Assembly: GCA_050999155.1 (NCBI GenBank)
Contig: JBPCPM010000086.1
Coordinates: 1 to 15,400 of the forward strand
DNA from: JBPCPM01 sp050999155
GTDB taxonomy: Bacteria > Actinomycetota > Thermoleophilia > Solirubrobacterales > 70-9
DNA: 15,400 bases
Direction: 5' to 3'
In this document: one piece after another, positions 15,248-15,400 of the stretch
How the letters are laid out: every line of letters begins with the position of its first letter
Position numbering within the stretch: position 1 is the stretch's first letter
Notes under the pieces: generated by a model
What the model was told of the DNA's origin: nothing
Seen by the model: the letters and a program-made list of their open reading frames with translations, nothing else
Database searches by the model: none
Position numbers and translations under genes: made by a program

Positions 15248-15400
15248 CTACAGCTCGACGCCCTCGAGCTCCAGCAGTCGGCGCTTGGTCTCGGATCCGC
15301 CCCCGTACTGGCCGACACCTCCTGCCGCGGGCACGACGCGGTGGCAGGGGATGACCAAATGGATCGGGTTGCGGGCCAGCGCCGTGCCGGCGGCGCGGGC
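15248..15400 (-). CDS. Methylated-DNA-protein-cysteine methyltransferase, C-terminal part
   Basis: The 51 codons visible before the right edge of the window encode the C-terminal end of an O6-alkylguanine-DNA alkyltransferase (Ogt/MGMT family). The active-site sequence NPIHLVIPCHRVV carries the alkyl-accepting cysteine in PCHR. It is followed by PAAGGVGQYGGGSETKRRLL and the closing LELEGVEL. The family removes alkyl groups from O6 of guanine by one-time transfer to this cysteine. The N-terminal portion and start lie beyond the window, so it cannot be said whether the full protein is a stand-alone Ogt or an Ada-type fusion. Confidence 0.92.
   Translation of the reverse strand, partial: ARAAGTALARNPIHLVIPCHRVVPAAGGVGQYGGGSETKRRLLELEGVEL

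Noticed and set aside
1..15400. A mobile element, phage, CRISPR array, defence island or biosynthetic cluster.
   Set aside because: I found no integrase, transposase, terminal repeats, regularly spaced repeats or clustered pathway genes. Gene content and base use are uniform.

Overview
The window is about 15.4 kb of very GC-rich chromosomal DNA, densely packed with genes and showing strong third-position G/C bias. It suggests an aerobic member of the Actinomycetota. The evidence is an actinobacterial-style heme A synthase, a short membrane protein of the DUF6458 type, frequent GTG starts and few Shine-Dalgarno sequences. A Thermoleophilia/Solirubrobacterales-like host is my best guess, but that is inference. 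I see no rRNA, tRNA, CRISPR array, transposase, integrase or phage gene, and no gene-free stretch longer than 300 bases.

Layout. Bases 1-928 carry two minus-strand membrane protein genes (GtrA family, then an RDD-family gene that runs off the left edge). Divergent from them is a FAD/NAD(P)-dependent disulfide oxidoreductase (1050-2495). Next is a minus-strand pair, heme A synthase (ctaA) followed 9 bases later by a stand-alone 5'-3' exonuclease. Divergent from ctaA is a secreted neutral ceramidase-like hydrolase (4468-6792), which meets a convergent short-chain dehydrogenase (6820-7647). A plus-strand pair follows: a VOC/glyoxalase-like protein and a 316-residue protein I do not recognise. 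These converge on a minus-strand pair, an SRPBCC lipid/ligand-binding protein and a YihY/BrkB-type membrane protein. From 11083 the plus strand carries lon (broken by an apparent one-base frameshift), an alpha/beta hydrolase, a class I methyltransferase and a DUF6458-like small membrane protein. The right edge holds the C-terminal end of an O6-alkylguanine-DNA alkyltransferase on the minus strand.

How the genes relate. The set looks like housekeeping and general metabolism: respiration (CtaA), DNA repair and nucleic-acid processing (exonuclease, alkyltransferase), protein quality control (Lon), envelope functions (GtrA, RDD, YihY) and several small-molecule enzymes. I see no defence, secretion or biosynthetic system. 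The points that deserve a second look are the lon frameshift, a perfect inverted repeat at the probable lon promoter, changed active-site residues in the exonuclease, an uncharacterised conserved-looking protein, and a short coupled reading frame before the VOC gene.
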